Shown here piece by piece: positions 33,962 to 47,400 of a stretch of DNA of 64,000 nt. The first letter of the stretch is position 1. Each line of letters starts with the position of its first letter. The translations under genes and the position numbers were made by a program. The notes beneath the pieces were generated by a model. It worked only from the letters and a program-made list of their open reading frames with translations. It was not told the DNA's origin and did not search any database. Origin of the DNA: Akanthomyces muscarius (Eukaryota > Ascomycota > Sordariomycetes > Hypocreales > Cordycipitaceae); contig NC_079241.1 in the NCBI RefSeq assembly GCF_028009165.1, positions 3,162,001 through 3,226,000 of the forward strand, given 5' to 3'.

Positions 33962-36876
33962 GCCGTCGCGGATGAGGGCAGGTGGACGGGCGCCTTAAGA
34001 GGCGGGCCGCGCACCAAGAGGTGTATTCGTCGCCGGCGGTGCGCTAAGCCTTTTGTACGACGCCAGCAGTGGTCGCAACAGCGGCGCTGCCGTGATAGGA
34101 CGAAGCAGGCGGTGGACGGGCGGAAGACGGAACAAACGACGACCTGCTATGGCGGTGCCGGGAGGGAGACGCCTGATGATGCTTTGTCCAGGTGCGGTCA
34201 ACGGGCGCAAGTGATGGGGGGAGCCCTCTCTGTTGGCGGTTGGCGCAACCCAATATTTCGCAGCGGCTGGAGAGGAGGGCGCAGACGCAGGCGTGAGCGT
34301 GGGGTAGGCTGAGGCGGACAGGGCACAGAGGCACACGGCTGCGGCCCAGGTTCGGCGAGCTGGGAACCAAAAAGAGAGATGGCAAGGAGATTCTGCAAGA
34401 GCCTCTGTTGCAAGCACCGAGTAGCCGTCTAAAAAGACACGAGGAGGGGTGGGATGAAAGATTTCACCGTATGGAAAAAGGCAGAAGAGGAGGAGGAGTT
34501 GGTGGAGGGGAAACATGTACCAGTATTGGAGCTCAGGCCGGTCCCAGCTGGCCAACTGGGGTGCTGGTGCCGTCGTGCTAACCTGAGCTGGCGCCAAACA
34601 AGAGCCACAACAACCAACCATCAGCGGCCGGCTCCAAGTAGCCTTTTTGGCCAGTCGACGGCTTTGCAGGCGGCAAGATTAAAATGGACAGGGTAAACAC
34701 TGTGATTCGCGTTGGTTGGCGTCGCACACGAGGCCAGGGCGCGACGAGACTGTTGACAGAGGTGTGATATAGGGACGGATTACAGCGCTGATCTATAGCG
34801 AAGAATCCCTACAAGACCGCTATAGGCAACCACCTCCAAGGCTTCCATTCTATAGGTCGGCAAGGAGAAACGCAATAGGAGCTCTGAATGGGTATATCCA
34901 GTTCTAAATCGCGCTTGGGCATATCCAAAACATCTACCAAGAGCAAACCAACCATGTCCGATCCTGCGCCGCTTGGGCAAAAACTAAGCCCGCCGATGTA
35001 TGTGCACACGCCTTGTTTCCCATCCCTTGTTACCATGGGTACTGGGTATGGTCTACTGGTAGGTCACGACCCGATCGGCCAGGACTGTACACTGTTGCGC
35101 GGCAATTGCAGCCTAATGCGTCTCCTAGAAACGGATACTATTTACACAAAGCAGTGTTAATAACTGAGCACACGACCAGTACAGACGGCTCCAACATTAC
35201 AAATGCTATTTACGGAACGAAGAGTAACACGACCCTCTGCTCATTTCCAAAGCCAGAGACGCCAACTGCCAATGTGGGGTCGTCGTCGAACCACGTACTT
35301 CCTTGCCTAACCCGAGCCCGTCTGGCTTGTAATACTGGTACTGACTGGTGCTCAGTACTGGTACAACAACAGACAAAAATAGAAATTTGGCTCCTCGACA
35401 GCTCTGCACGACAGGTTCGGGCCCTTCCGACTGGCGACGTAGACAAAAGACGCGAATTCCCGGGCCGAGATGGCTTCCAATTTCCGAAAGCACAAATTCC
35501 GGCCCGCCAAGTCGTATACCTGGACGCATGAGAGCAAACAATCCGCAGCCCCAACGACTTATTACAAAAATTGGCAGGGGAACTGGCAAGAACCAGGGCC
35601 CCACCAGACGAACCTCGCACCAACTTCTTTTGGGATGCTGCCGTGGCGGATTTGATTGCGACTCGCTGCCTGCTTACACACTCTTCAGCAGGGTCCCTGA
35701 GGATGTGCAGTCGACACTGCCGCCACGGAGCTAGGATGATGAAACCGCCGAACAAGGATATAAAATCGGGATCCCGGCGGTACCACGTGTGAGGTGACGT
35801 TGGCGGACAAGCGGGCGAGTAATTACAAACATTTTGACGTCAACTCAAGCTGACAACAGTGGCTCGTTGCATGTGTTTACAAAGGTACCTAGGGCTCGGG
35901 TGAATGCATGCCTATTCATTCTCCGACTCCAGTGACTTCCCCTCTGTGCTGCATTCACTGCCGCCGGCCGCAATACGAAAGCTTAGTCTGCGAAATCCCA
36001 AAACGCCAATTGTCAAGAGAGTTCAAAAGAGATGCACAGTGGTTGGCAATAATGCAGCCTTTCCCGTCATCAGGCAGGCGTCTATCCGTATTCTGAGGAA
36101 CACCTGCACAGTCTGTAGTGCATTTGGCGCAGTCGCTGATTGGACCAACGCTAACAGCCCCTGTGTTTCACATTTATGCGTGCGCCAACGGCCGACATTG
36201 TGCTGCCGGACTGCTGGTGGTGCGGCCCAACAGCCTTGCGGTACCGTTGTCGGAGCGTACCACAGCGGCTTGTGAGTGGACGAATTTGCAAATGTCCTTT
36301 TCCACTCGGTCTTTTCCGCGTCTTATGCATATTTCTTGCAGGACCGTGTTGAGACACTCTCTACTGGTATCTCTGATTGATGATTTCTAATTATAGAGAG
36401 TACGTACCTGGCTGCTCCTGAGCCGACATTTAGCCGCCCCACCAGAGCTGGCACACAATAATCGCCTCGCCTTTTTCTCCGCGCTGCAAAATCACAACGC
36501 GTGCTTCCATCCTTCTCCAACAATGCCATCGTCCCATACCACCGGTTGAACTGGTGGCACGACGGTCTATCATCACCCATCTTATGACGTAGACTTTACA
36601 GCGCCAGGTAAGATTCTTCTGCTTTTGACACCCTCTGCTCAATTCCATGATGATTTCAATTATTGGAGCTGTCTGAATCTTTATGTGGATAGACACTTTA
36701 TACGCAAACAACTTACAACTGATGGAATAACATTATCTCGCTTTCATGTCGCGCAACATTGTTCCTAGTGAGCTTTGCAGCTAACCTACTGTTCTATAGT
36801 GTCGTCCTCGCCCTCAGGCAGCGACCCGGTCCCATCAATCCTTTTCCACCCGCCACGAGCGTGACGACTCACCAAT
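33962..36876. other. 2.9-kb gene-poor region upstream of two genes
   Basis: It separates the divergent Nbp2-like and Ssu72 genes. The left part (to about 34700) is probably a long leader or promoter of the SH3 gene, with several short upstream frames. TACTGGTAC occurs twice near 35333-35364. Just before Ssu72, a CTAACCTACTGTTCTATAG stretch (about 36781-36800) could end a 5' UTR intron. No other gene is supported. Confidence 0.4.
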
Positions 36877-37697
36877 ATGGCCGCCACATCCAATGGTGCA
36901 GCTCCTGCTGCCAATGGCGCAGAAGATGGCCCGAGCGAGTTCAAGCTCAAGTTCTGCACCGTTTGTGCTAGTAACCAGAACCGGTATGCCATGACACTAC
37001 CGATGCCAGTCCGCGCCGATCTTGTCTAACGTATACCAGCTCCATGGAAGCCCATCTGCGATTGTCCCAAGCCAACTACCCCGTAATCTCCTTTGGTACG
37101 GGCTCGCTTGTGCGTCTCCCCGGACCGACCATCACCCAGCCCAACGTATACCAGTTCAACAAGACGTCATACGATAGCATGTACAAAGAGCTCGATTCCA
37201 AGGACTCAAGGCTGTATAAAAACAATGGAATCCTAAATATGCTCTCGAGAAACCGCGGAGTCAAGTGGGGGCCAGAGCGCTGGCAGGACTGGGCCATCGG
37301 CGTTCCACGACTCAAGCACACGACTGACCGTGGCAGCGAGGGCAGCGAGGGTGGTGTCGTCGACGTCGTCTTTACCTGCGAGGAGCGCTGCTGGGACGCT
37401 GTTGTGGACGACCTCATGAATCGAGGGTCGCCCCTGAACCGACCCGTTCATATTATCAATGTGGAAATCAAGGATAACCATGAAGAGGCGCACATCGGTG
37501 GCCAGGGCATCTTGGATCTCGCCAACTCGCTCAACGCCGCTGCCAAGGAGGAGCGCGAGGCCGCCGGAGCCAACGCCTTTGACATGGGCGGTGCCGCGAG
37601 CCGTGCCGCGTTTGATGAGCGCGTGCCAGACATTCTTGCCGCATGGCAGGAGAGATGGCCCAATCTACCATGTACATGGACCTTGGCCTGGTTTTAG
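36877..37697 (+). CDS. ssu72: RNA polymerase II CTD phosphatase Ssu72
   Basis: Exons 36877-36983 and 37040-37697; 254 aa. The cysteine-phosphatase loop CASNQNR (C30 to R36, CX5R) closes exon 1 and is completed in exon 2. The region [19 protein letters not shown] (about residues 150-167) carries the conserved Asp general acid of Ssu72. The central part ([32 protein letters not shown]) matches the family end to end. Ssu72 removes phosphate from Ser5 and Ser7 of the Pol II C-terminal repeats and acts in the cleavage and polyadenylation complex. There is an Ala-rich N-terminal extension of about 20 residues. No oddities. Confidence 0.95.
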
Positions 37698-40600
37698 CCA
37701 TGGCCGGCTACAGGAGGAATGTCATGGTGTTCTTTGGTTTATGGGTAATGATGTAATGACGAACGGTATAACTAGATACCCCCTACGGCACAAACAATTC
37801 GTGCAGATTTAATCATTTTCTTCTCACAAGGGAGTTTTGTTGTCCATGAATATTGAAAGAAGAACCTCATCATGACATTGGACATGACAGGCCCGCCAAG
37901 CTTTTTGACTCGTGTGAGGCATCAAGATCTGGGTGCCATAATAAAAACGGCAGCCCGTCCGTGCGGAGCCGCGACCTCGTATATGCAGCCATCCCACATA
38001 GGCTATCGGACTTATTGGCGCTAGGATCGTCGGTAGTCGAGCCAGCAAAGGAAAGCAAGATGGCTTGAGGGGGAGAGTTAAAGATGAAGATGGAATACGA
38101 CAAGACGTTATCGAGACGTGACTCTGCGCAGTGGGAAATGCTCGCTGGGCGGTAGCCAACTTCTTGTGCAACCCAGTCTTGAGCCGCCCGGACCTGCATA
38201 CTGGACGAACGATAATATGAGTGGCCAATTCATTAGAATTCGAGACATGTTTTGCAACGGCATATTCGGCGACAGCCACGGCTTTTGGGATGCTATGCAC
38301 CGGTCCTACGAGGATTTGTGCTACGTGTATCCGTATCGTATGTGTGTGGATTTTTTTTGCTACAGGTAGCTTACTGGCGTAGCCTGGGCGAACGTTTTAG
38401 AAACAGGTCAGGCAGTGAATGCATCGGAGGTATCGCAAGCTTACAGCGTGTTTCCTTTATACGGCTAATCTTGAGAGGCTGCGAGGGACAAGAGTAACGA
38501 AGTGCCCAGAAATCATCCCATGTCAATATTGCTATAGGCAAGGAAGCAACGCTATTGGGCCACATTTTTGTAGGGCTACGGATGCAGTGGTATTGTCGAT
38601 GTATTAGCAATACGAGGATACCGAGGGATCAATCGGAGAAGTTGCCAATGATACCTGGGCGAATGAACGTACAGCAGGAGCATGAAAAGGCGAGGCAGTG
38701 CAGCGAACACTACGGAGAATGACATGCGTTGGCAGGTGAGGTTGTGCTGGGAAGACACAGATCTACCCACATCGGCGATGCAGGTTTGTGTGGGCAGTTA
38801 TGCGCGCTCGCAGCAAGGGTTGTTTTTGTTTGTTTTCCTTTTGGCGCGGGAGAGATTGAGTAGAAGGCAGGCTCAGCACCAAACACCGTAGATGGAGGCG
38901 AAACAGATTTCGATTTAGAGTTTGCAAAGAAGAAAGGCCCGACGTCGACGAGGATAAGCCAGCAGATATGCACGCTTACCTCTCTGGTGGCAACAGAAAT
39001 TGGAAGCAGAACGAATGCAACGACAATTTGGGTTGTTGTTAAGCTTCTGCCGATCCCCCTCGCCACTCATGAACAAGAGAAGAGGGTTGGTTCGACGCGA
39101 ACTCGTGCATATCCGAGCCAGACTCCGGTCCTAGGGTTATGTTGCAATTTATGCCTTGCAGGTTGAAGAACAGTTTCGGTATGCGTTTCGATTGGCCGAC
39201 GGACAGGGTACGTGTCGCAAAACGACAAGAGGAAGAGACAAAAACCTCGGTGGCTCGGGGGTTCCGTGGTGACCGAGGCAGATGGTGAACTGCGCCAGAG
39301 AGATGCGACTGGTGAGCTCGGGAGAGAGAGGGCTGCTACTGGTAGGCTACCAGCAGAAGAGGTTCCACACCCCCATCGAGCTTTCCGACTGAATGCTATT
39401 AATACCAGTACTGGTAATAACGAAGAGGAGGGAGAAGGATTGATTGATTGGCACTTTTTGGTCACAAAGGAGACGAAAAAAGAACAATCCCAGACCTGCC
39501 CGGCCAGCCAGGGCGCATCTCGGAGGGGGGGCTGCCGCTAGTTTAGCGTGCTGGTGGTTTGGGCAAATCACGGCGCGGCAGGACATGACTTGGGTGGGAT
39601 TCATTCAGGGGAGGGAGAGGATGGCGCCAGGGGTAAAACGGCACTAATTTGAACGGGCAAGAAAGACGGGTTGAAAAAGGGAACGAACAGGTTTTGACAG
39701 TGTGCCAATGTATCTGATTGGGCTGGTAAGTTTCGGTTGCGGTTCGCAGTGATGGCGGTATCATGACACTTGGTTCCTGCAGGTGCTACACGCATACCAG
39801 TACCGGTACGTAATAAGTAGATGTCAGCTGTAATAAACCGTAAAAACGGCCCCTTTAAAATCTACCATACTGATACTACGTGGGTTGAATCCATCATCTC
39901 GCTACGCGCCGCCAGTCGCGCCATGCAACTCTTGATCGTGCCATGCCCCAGCAACTAGTTGAATTTCTTCATGTTCTGGGCATCTAGTTGGTCCCTCGTA
40001 CCGGCGCCGGCTGGTGGCTTACTTTGGATGCATTTCAGCTTTCTTCACCGGATCCTGTCCGGTGACTGCCTGTTGCCAGTCTCGCAACCACCTACCAGTA
40101 ATCGTATCTTGCCTTCCCACACACCCTCCCCCAAATAACAAACATCCACCATCACTATTTTCATCTAAAAATTCCCCTAAAATCTCCTCCCCCAGCCTGG
40201 TCTTCCCCATCCAGCTGTGGGCGCCAGAAATTGCCAAAAGTACATAGTGATAGCACAACCCAGCAGCTCATTTCCCGCACTCTCTCTTCCCCGGCGTCTT
40301 TTCCTTCTCTGTTGTCGCTTGCTTCTTTTCCTTCTTATTTGTTCCATAACCAGGTTTTTTCTGCTCACGAAACCCACAACGCTCATTCCACACTGGACCA
40401 CACACGCCTCCTTGCGGCACCAGCGTCACCCGTTTCAAACCCGCCCTGGCATTCGCTGCGTGTTGTCTTTGTCGCAAGAGGGGGGCCCGCCTGGTATAAC
40501 AGGGCTGCAAGAGACAAGGGGAAAAAGCAGACAAGGAGATTGTTGCATGCAAGCCCAGCGCCGCAGCGCTCTTATCGATTGTCGGCTGCCGCATTGTCTT

Positions 40601-41450
40601 CAACTGATCCTGCTGCTGGAAGGGTGCGAAACAAAGAGACGAGGGAAGTTGGGGTTTGGCTTTTTACAATCACGTTGCAGACTATACATCGGCAAACATC
40701 CACGCCGTGCTTCTCGGGCTCAAAGACGGCCATTGTCAGCACCAAACCCTGCAAGGCTGCCTGCTGCGACATAGTTTCTGTATAGTGCCTCTATCATCGA
40801 CAAGCTCACGGCCCCTGCGATAGCCGCTCCCAGCAAAAACCTTACCCAGGCAAGACAAGGCACTACCTAATAACGAGTCGTCCGTCTCCATTACGCGGAC
40901 AACATAGAGACGTGGTATTACAAGGAACTGGGAGTATCTACCCACGCAGCAACGAGGTATTCATCAGCCAGGGACACTGGCCGGTGGATTCTAGCGGCAT
41001 TCGACTCCCAGTCTGGCCACAATACCGGTGCTAGTAGTTACTGGACAATTCTTGGTCAGAGAAGCCAAACCGCGACCCCCGACAAGCTGGCCCAGGGGCT
41101 GTGCATGCACTGTGGAGACGCTACAAACCCAGCACCAGAGAGAGGCTGGTGATTGACACCCGACTGGACACTGCAGCGACCAAACAGCCTGGAAACCGCC
41201 CCTGCTTTCGCTAAAGTGGTGAGCTAGCACGCCCCAAAAGACAAGCCTGAAGCCCTGTCCGTCCTGGCTGCTGCTGGCCGCCAAAGTTCAGTCCCGCAGC
41301 GCCCTCCAGGCACCTCCAGGCGCCCCCTCACGCCCCGTGCCGGCGTGCCTACCTACCGCTGCCCGACTCCTGGAATCGTCCAAGACACCGCCACGGCCCT
41401 TTTCCTTCTCTCCTTCAAACCCTCCCTCCGCAACCCTCTCCCGCACCATC
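37698..41450. other. 3.75-kb gene-poor region between ssu72 and spa2
   Basis: No coding gene is supported. It contains the perfect 14-bp palindrome TACCAGTACTGGTA at 39403-39416 and a near copy at 39795-39808. CT-rich sequence at about 40100-40400 and 41340-41450 probably belongs to the promoter and leader of spa2. Open frames at 37824-38300 and 40217-40785 lack recognisable content. Confidence 0.45.
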
Positions 41451-43723
41451 ATGAGCGCCGTTGGTCGCAATGCGCCGCTCTCTCCGATCTCTGTAGGTGG
41501 AAACGACTGGTCTATGCCGAAATATCCTGGTGGCGACGGCCCTTATCCCAATAGTCGCGGCAACCTCGCCTCGCCCCCGAACTCGGGCGGCTCCCACAGC
41601 AACATGAGCATCAACGGTTTTCCTGGCGGTCCCAGGAGCACCGGCGGCCCCTCTCCGCCCCCCTCGGTCGGCCGTTCCTCCAGTGGCACCAACATGTACG
41701 CCAGAAGCGATCTTGGTCCTCCCAACGGCGGCCCCGGCCAAGGACAAGGACCCCAGCAAAGGGGCGGCGAGCTCGACGAGGCCGTCCTCCACGAACACTA
41801 CCTCACCCTCCGCGTCTTCCTCAACTCGCGCGACTCGGCCGCGAAGCAGCAGCCTAACAAGGCGCGCGATAAGCTCCTGCGACTCTCCTCCGTTCAGTTC
41901 TTCGAGCTGAGTACCGACGTCTTTGACGAGTTGATGCGCAGGCAGGCCTCTGCTCGCATCCCTCAGAATGCTCCCAACCGCCCGCCCGCCTTTCTGCTCC
42001 CCGAAAAGGCCTTTCACCCAAAGCGAAACCAAGCCCGTCAGCGACTCTCCTCTCTCGGTCACCCCCGCTTTCGAGACTTGGCCGCCGATGTCTTTTCAGA
42101 GCTCGAGCGCCGATTTCCAACATTTGTCGGAGGCGAGATTCCTCGTGGAAACAGCGCCATGTCCAACCGCAGCGGCGGTCGCACAGGCACTCCGGTCAAC
42201 GGCGGCTATCCTCCCAGAGGTCAGAGCCGCATGAGACGTCCGTCAGACGCAAGCTCGATGAGAGGTGGTCCTCCACCGCCAGACCCGTACGGCGGTATTC
42301 CTCCCTCTCCAAATCTTGGCGGTGGTGACTACAATCGACCTATGCCCAGGCAGTTCAACCAAAATAATACCATAATTCCCAACAAGAGTACTATGCTCGA
42401 AGAAGACGACGGCGAGGGCTCATCAGAAGTAAGCCATGGCATCATCCACCATGCCGCATCTGTCCCATGCTAACCTACGACTTTTAGGCTGACAAGAAGC
42501 TCATCGAGGACTACGAGCTACAACTACGAGAGTTACGCGACAAGCTGGCCGACATGGAAACGCAGAAAAGAAACGACGATTCGCAAGCAAAGCAGGAATG
42601 GGCCGACAAGCTAGCCGAAGCCGAGAAACGAAACAGCTCAATGCAGCAAGAGCTGGAGAAACTACAAAATAATCACGAGCGCGAAACCCGCGACCTTCAG
42701 TCGAGGCTAGAGGAGATGGAACGTAATTCTGTTAGTATGCAAGGTGGTGGAGAGTTGGAAATTGAGAATGAGGAGCTACGCAACTCGCTCAATCGACAGC
42801 AACGAGTCACCGACGAGGTCCGCCAAGAGGCTCAGGAATTTCTCCGTGAGATGCGGACGCTTTCCGAGCAGAGCCACGCTCGTTACGAGAAGCAAGTCGA
42901 GCTGGAGCGCAATGTCGAAACACTCGAGGCCGAAGTCAAGGAATGGCGAAACCGTTATGCCCGCACAAAGACGCAACTTCGCAGTCTGCGCTCTTCGTCG
43001 CTTGGCCTGGCCGAGGATAACGAAGGCGCACGCATGATTCGAGAAAAGGGCTTTGGCGACGACAATGGCCTCGTCAAGGACGTCCACGTCACCAAGTACC
43101 AGATCGCCATCGATGAGCTGCTCCAGTCGGCGCGCAGAGACAATCCGGAAAAGACGATTGACGCAATGAAGGCTGTTGTGGTCAGCGTGCGGCGAATTAC
43201 GAGAGACGCCGACGGCGTAGCGCGACACGATGAGCAGCTGGCCCAGCAGCAAGGCAAGCTCAAGGCCAGAGTCTCTGCGACGGCCAACAACCTCATCACA
43301 ACAACCAAGCACTTTGCTTCCGGGGCGGGCATCTCGCCAGTGTCGCTAGTGGACGCCGCCGCGTCTCACCTGACAGTAGCCATCGTCGAGCTGCTCCGCG
43401 TTTGCAAGATTCGCCCCACGCCAGCCGGTGAGCTGGAAGACGACGATGACGGATCGATCACACCAGTGGATTCGGCGAGCTTCTTTTCGCCTCGCAGCAC
43501 ATCACACGCGGGATCTGCGCAAAACTCGTTACCAGCGCCCCCGGCATTCCAAGGATTGAGCGGCATGCGAGCGAGTGCCGAGTCGTCGGCCTACAGCCCC
43601 ATCAGCTCACCGCGAGAATCAATGGATCCATATGGACGGAACGGCACCAATGGCATGACGAATGGTTATGGCCACGGCGGCAACGGCCACGATGACGGAT
43701 ACAAGGTGTACGACGGCTACTAG
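41451..43723 (+). CDS. spa2: polarisome scaffold Spa2
   Basis: Exons 41451-42428 and 42488-43723; 737 aa. Two Spa2 homology (GIT-type SHD) repeats lie at about residues 109-165 (HYLTLRVFLN, KARDKLLRLSSVQFFELSTDVFDEL) and 187-223 (RNQARQRLSSLGHPRFRDLAADVF). A Gly/Pro/Ser/Asn-rich linker follows, then a long coiled coil (about 330-510, with KLIEDYELQLRELRDKLADM). A conserved C-terminal helical domain (about 520-650, KYQIAIDELLQSARRDNPEKTIDAMKAVV) precedes a Gly/Asn/Tyr-rich tail. Spa2 organises the polarisome at hyphal tips and binds MAPK kinases and formin regulators. The SHD repeats anchor the assignment. It is convergent with urease. Confidence 0.95.
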
Positions 43724-44235
43724 ACTGGACGAGATTCCGCATTCTGTCCATCCAAAATGAGGCGCGCATTGTTGATACCCCACGGATCTGGGAACGAGAG
43801 ACCCGATCACGAAACTGCTGGAATTATTAAGTTTTTTGCTTCGTTTAGCCTGGAATGGCAGAGCCATGGACGGTTATCATTACATATTTTGGAGAGACGA
43901 GGTTGAAGAATGCCTTATGACATTTGCATGCAACGACAGGGACACTAGAAAGGACACCGAGGTGGACGTGCTGGGATAGAAGGACCTGGAGCTGGCGTTT
44001 TGATTAGGCTGCAGCCCAGGGCACGAGAGAGCCTTGGGGGTTACATATGCAAACGAGTCTATTTGTATCATTAATACGAGGAGTTATTTTTTTCGGGAAG
44101 AGGAGGGCGACTACGATATGCCTGTCTTGTTGGCGTGTTTCCTGGACTTGGGTTGAATTGAGCGAACGGTTTTTTTTTTTTTTGCCTTTTCGATATGCTA
44201 TTTCGAATTTCTACCAAGAACAATGCCTCGTACAT
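43724..44235. other. 3' spacer of spa2
   Basis: This is the convergent 3' region of spa2 and urease. It has a 13-T run at about 44170-44182 and no supported gene. Confidence 0.4.
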
Positions 44236-44400
44236 GTGATAAATTGCAAGATGCGCCTCAGCAAGGGCATGGGCTTGCTCCTTGCTGATGCGTGAGCATG
44301 AACAAACAGTCAGTGGGTAGCTCTGTGCAAGCATCTTTATCATTGCCAATGCTAGAGGATCAAGTGGTGATGTGCGAGCAATCAATGTCGCAGTCTGTAA
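44236..44400 (-). repeat. degenerate tandem copies of the urease 3' end
   Basis: Minus-strand sequence after the urease stop repeats the terminus. Around 44390-44341, CTCGCACA, CACTT and CTCTAGCAT line up with the true end (CTCGCACA, CACTT, TTCTAGCAT) at an offset of exactly 70 bp. Similarity continues into the 3' flank (ATGCT...CACAGA). A weaker third copy at about 44300-44236 reads HALAEAHLAIY against the true [10 protein letters not shown]. The alignments were made by eye. Confidence 0.6.
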
Positions 44401-44421
44401 GAGCAGCATTTAACTCTGATG

Positions 44422-47400
44422 CTAGAAGATGAAGTGTTGCTGTGCGAGGGCAAGCCACGACGATGGCTCGGCCTTGCACTCGACGCCATCTGCCTCGACC
44501 TCCTGAACAGGGTAAATCAGCAAAATCTCACTTCAAAGCCTCTCGTCTCAAGAAACAAGAGAATCAAGACTTACAAACGTCTCGGGATCAATCTTCATGA
44601 TGGGCGTGGATCCGTTAAACTTCATGTCGTGCTTGCTGACCTTGCGCGTGTCCTTGACCGTCTCGACCCTCTTGGCGAGGTTGTACGACTTGATGGCGCC
44701 GTTGGTGATGCTGGCCTTGGAGACGAACAGCACGCTAGCAGACGGGACGAGGCGCTAATCAACATCGTGTCAGTTTTGTCTTTTGTGACAGGGAGAAGCA
44801 AAGGGAAAGCAGACGGGGGAGGAGGATCGTACCGAGAACATGGGCCGTGAGATGATGGGCTGCACGGTGGAGATGCTTGCGTTGGGGTCACCCTTGGCGA
44901 GAGTTTGTTAGCAAGAGTTGGAAACGAAAAAGAGTTCTCTCCCCCGTTCTGGTGAGGAGGCAAAAGAGACAAGACTCACCATCTGCGCGCAAGCTACAAA
45001 GCCGCTCTTCAGCACCATGAACGGCTTGGTGCCGAAGCGCGCGGGCTCCCAGACGACCAGGTCCGCCAGCTTGCCCACCTCGACGCTGCCCACGACGTGG
45101 CTGATGCCCTGCGTAATGGCCGGGTTGATTGTGTACTTGCTGACGTAGCGCTTCACCCTGTGGTTGTCGGCCCCTGAGCCCTCGTCCTCGCGCAGGAAGC
45201 CGAAGCGGCGCTTGTTGGCGTCGGCCGTGTCCCACGTGCGCGAGATGACCTCGCCGCAGCGGCCCATGGCCTGCGAGTCGGACGACATCATGCTGATGGC
45301 GCCGGCGTCGTGGAGGACGTCCTCGGCGGCAATGGTCTCGGCGCGGATGCGCGACTCGGCAAAGGCAATGTCCTCGGGTATGTCCTTGGAGAGGTGGTGG
45401 CACGACATGGCCATGTCGAGGTGCTCGTCGACCGTGTCGGTCGTGTACGGGTTGGTCGGGTTGGTGCTGCTGGGGAGGACGTGCGCGTGCGAGACGAGCG
45501 TCATGAGGTCCGGGGCGTGGCCGCCGCCGGCGCCCTCGATGTGGTACGCGTGGATGGTGCGGCCCTTGAAGGCGGCGGCCGTCTGCTCGACGAAGCCGGC
45601 CTCGTTGAGGGAGTCGCTGTGGAGCTCGCACTGGATGTCGTGCTCGTCGCAGACGCTGTGCGCATTGCATGAAGAGCGTGAGCGAAATGGTGTTCTGTCC
45701 AGGTTTGCAGGATTTGAGCAGGTCTTCTCACCTCAGGCAGTTGTCAATGGCGGCGGGCGTGCATCCCCAGTCCTCGTGGACCTTGAGCCCGGCCACGCCC
45801 GCCTCGACCTGGTCGTGCAGGCCGCGCGGGCCCGAGTCGCTGCCCTTGCCGATGACGCCGTAGTTCAGCGGCAGGGAGTCGCACGCCTGCATCATGCGTC
45901 GAATGTTGTTCTTTCCGGGCGTGCAGTTGGCCGCCACCGTCGCGGTGCTTGTTTCACGAAAAAGATTCCACGTTAGCATGTTCTTGAGCTCTCATCGTCT
46001 AGTTTATGCTGCCGGCCGGGAAAGGAAAAGAAGAGCGGGAAAAAGAAAAAAACGTACCTGGGCCCGGTGCCGCCGGAGAACTGCGTCGTGACGCCCGATG
46101 CCAGCGATTCGTCCGCCTGCTGCGGGCATATAAAGTGGCAGTGCGTGTCGATGCCGCCCGCCGTGATGATTTTGCCTTCGCCGGCAATGACGTCTGTGTT
46201 GGAGCCGATGATCAGGCTCGGCAGGACGCCATCCATGACGTCTGGGTTGCCCGCCTTGCCGATGCCTACAATGTGCCCGTGGCGCACGCCAATGTCGGCC
46301 TTGAAGATGCCGCTCCAGTCCACAATGAGGGCGTTTGTGATGACGAGGTCCAGGCAGTCGGCGGCGGCGCGGCCGCTGGCCTGGCCGATGCCGTCGCGGA
46401 GCGTCTTGCCGCCGCCAAACGCGCACTCGTCGCCGTAGGTGGTAAAATCCTGCTCGACCTTGATCCACAGGTCCGTCGTGGACAGCCGGACCCGGTCGCC
46501 GGTGGTGGGGCCGTACATGCCGGCGTAGTCGGCGCGCTCCATGGTCGCGGGCGCGAGGCTGCCGTCGGACAGGGGCGGGTCCTCGGGCGTGTGGCGGAAG
46601 CCCTCGGCCTCGAGCCGCCGCAGGATGGTGTTGGCCATGGACAGGTCGATGCGGCCGGGGGCGATGCTGCTGCCGCCGCGGATGGTCTTGAGGCCGCCGA
46701 CCTCGACGAGGGTGACGGTCTTGACGTCGCCGGGCTCGAAGCGGGCAGAGGTGCCGGCGGGAATGTCCAGATGGAAACCGTAGGACTTGAGCCGGTCGAA
46801 ATCCAAGTAGGGGTTCGTTTCGATGAAGTGGTAATGAGAGCCAACCTAAAGGGGTCAGCGGCGTCCCCCCTCGAGCAACGATTAAGAAGACTGACTTGAA
46901 CTGGTCTATCACCCTTGTTTGTGACTCTGAGACGGATCCTCTTTCGGTCTTTGCTGAGCTGGATGCTGCTCCCCTTTGCAGCAATTACGCATCCGGGCAT
47001 CTTTTCGTGAGCAAAGTCTTGGACGTTGACTTGTGGAAACAGATCCTGGCTGGGAGCCGCGATGCAGCTCCCGTACATGGCCAGCTCCAAGTCGCCGTCG
47101 TCGGTGGCGATGGGCTGGTCGATGGTGACGAGATGCGTGCCCGTCCGAAAGGTGCCTTCTATCTGCAGACCGACAACGACGGAAGTGGCGCATGGGTCAA
47201 CGTGTCTGCGTCCCAGAACTCGCTGCCCGAGATCCATGAGCTGCGAGACGCTGTGGTTTCCATCGCGAATGAGCTGCAGCTGTCAGCGAGACAAAGAGAA
47301 ATTGCTCTAGAGCAGCTCTGACTGACTTCTTGAATCACGTTCGTGATTAGTGCCTAGTGAAATTAGCACGATCACGACAATGCACTGTGGTGTCGAACGT

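Noticed and set aside
40217..40785. Two overlapping ~185-aa plus-strand frames upstream of spa2
   Set aside because: CT-rich leader-like sequence in both frames; no recognisable protein and no conserved start.
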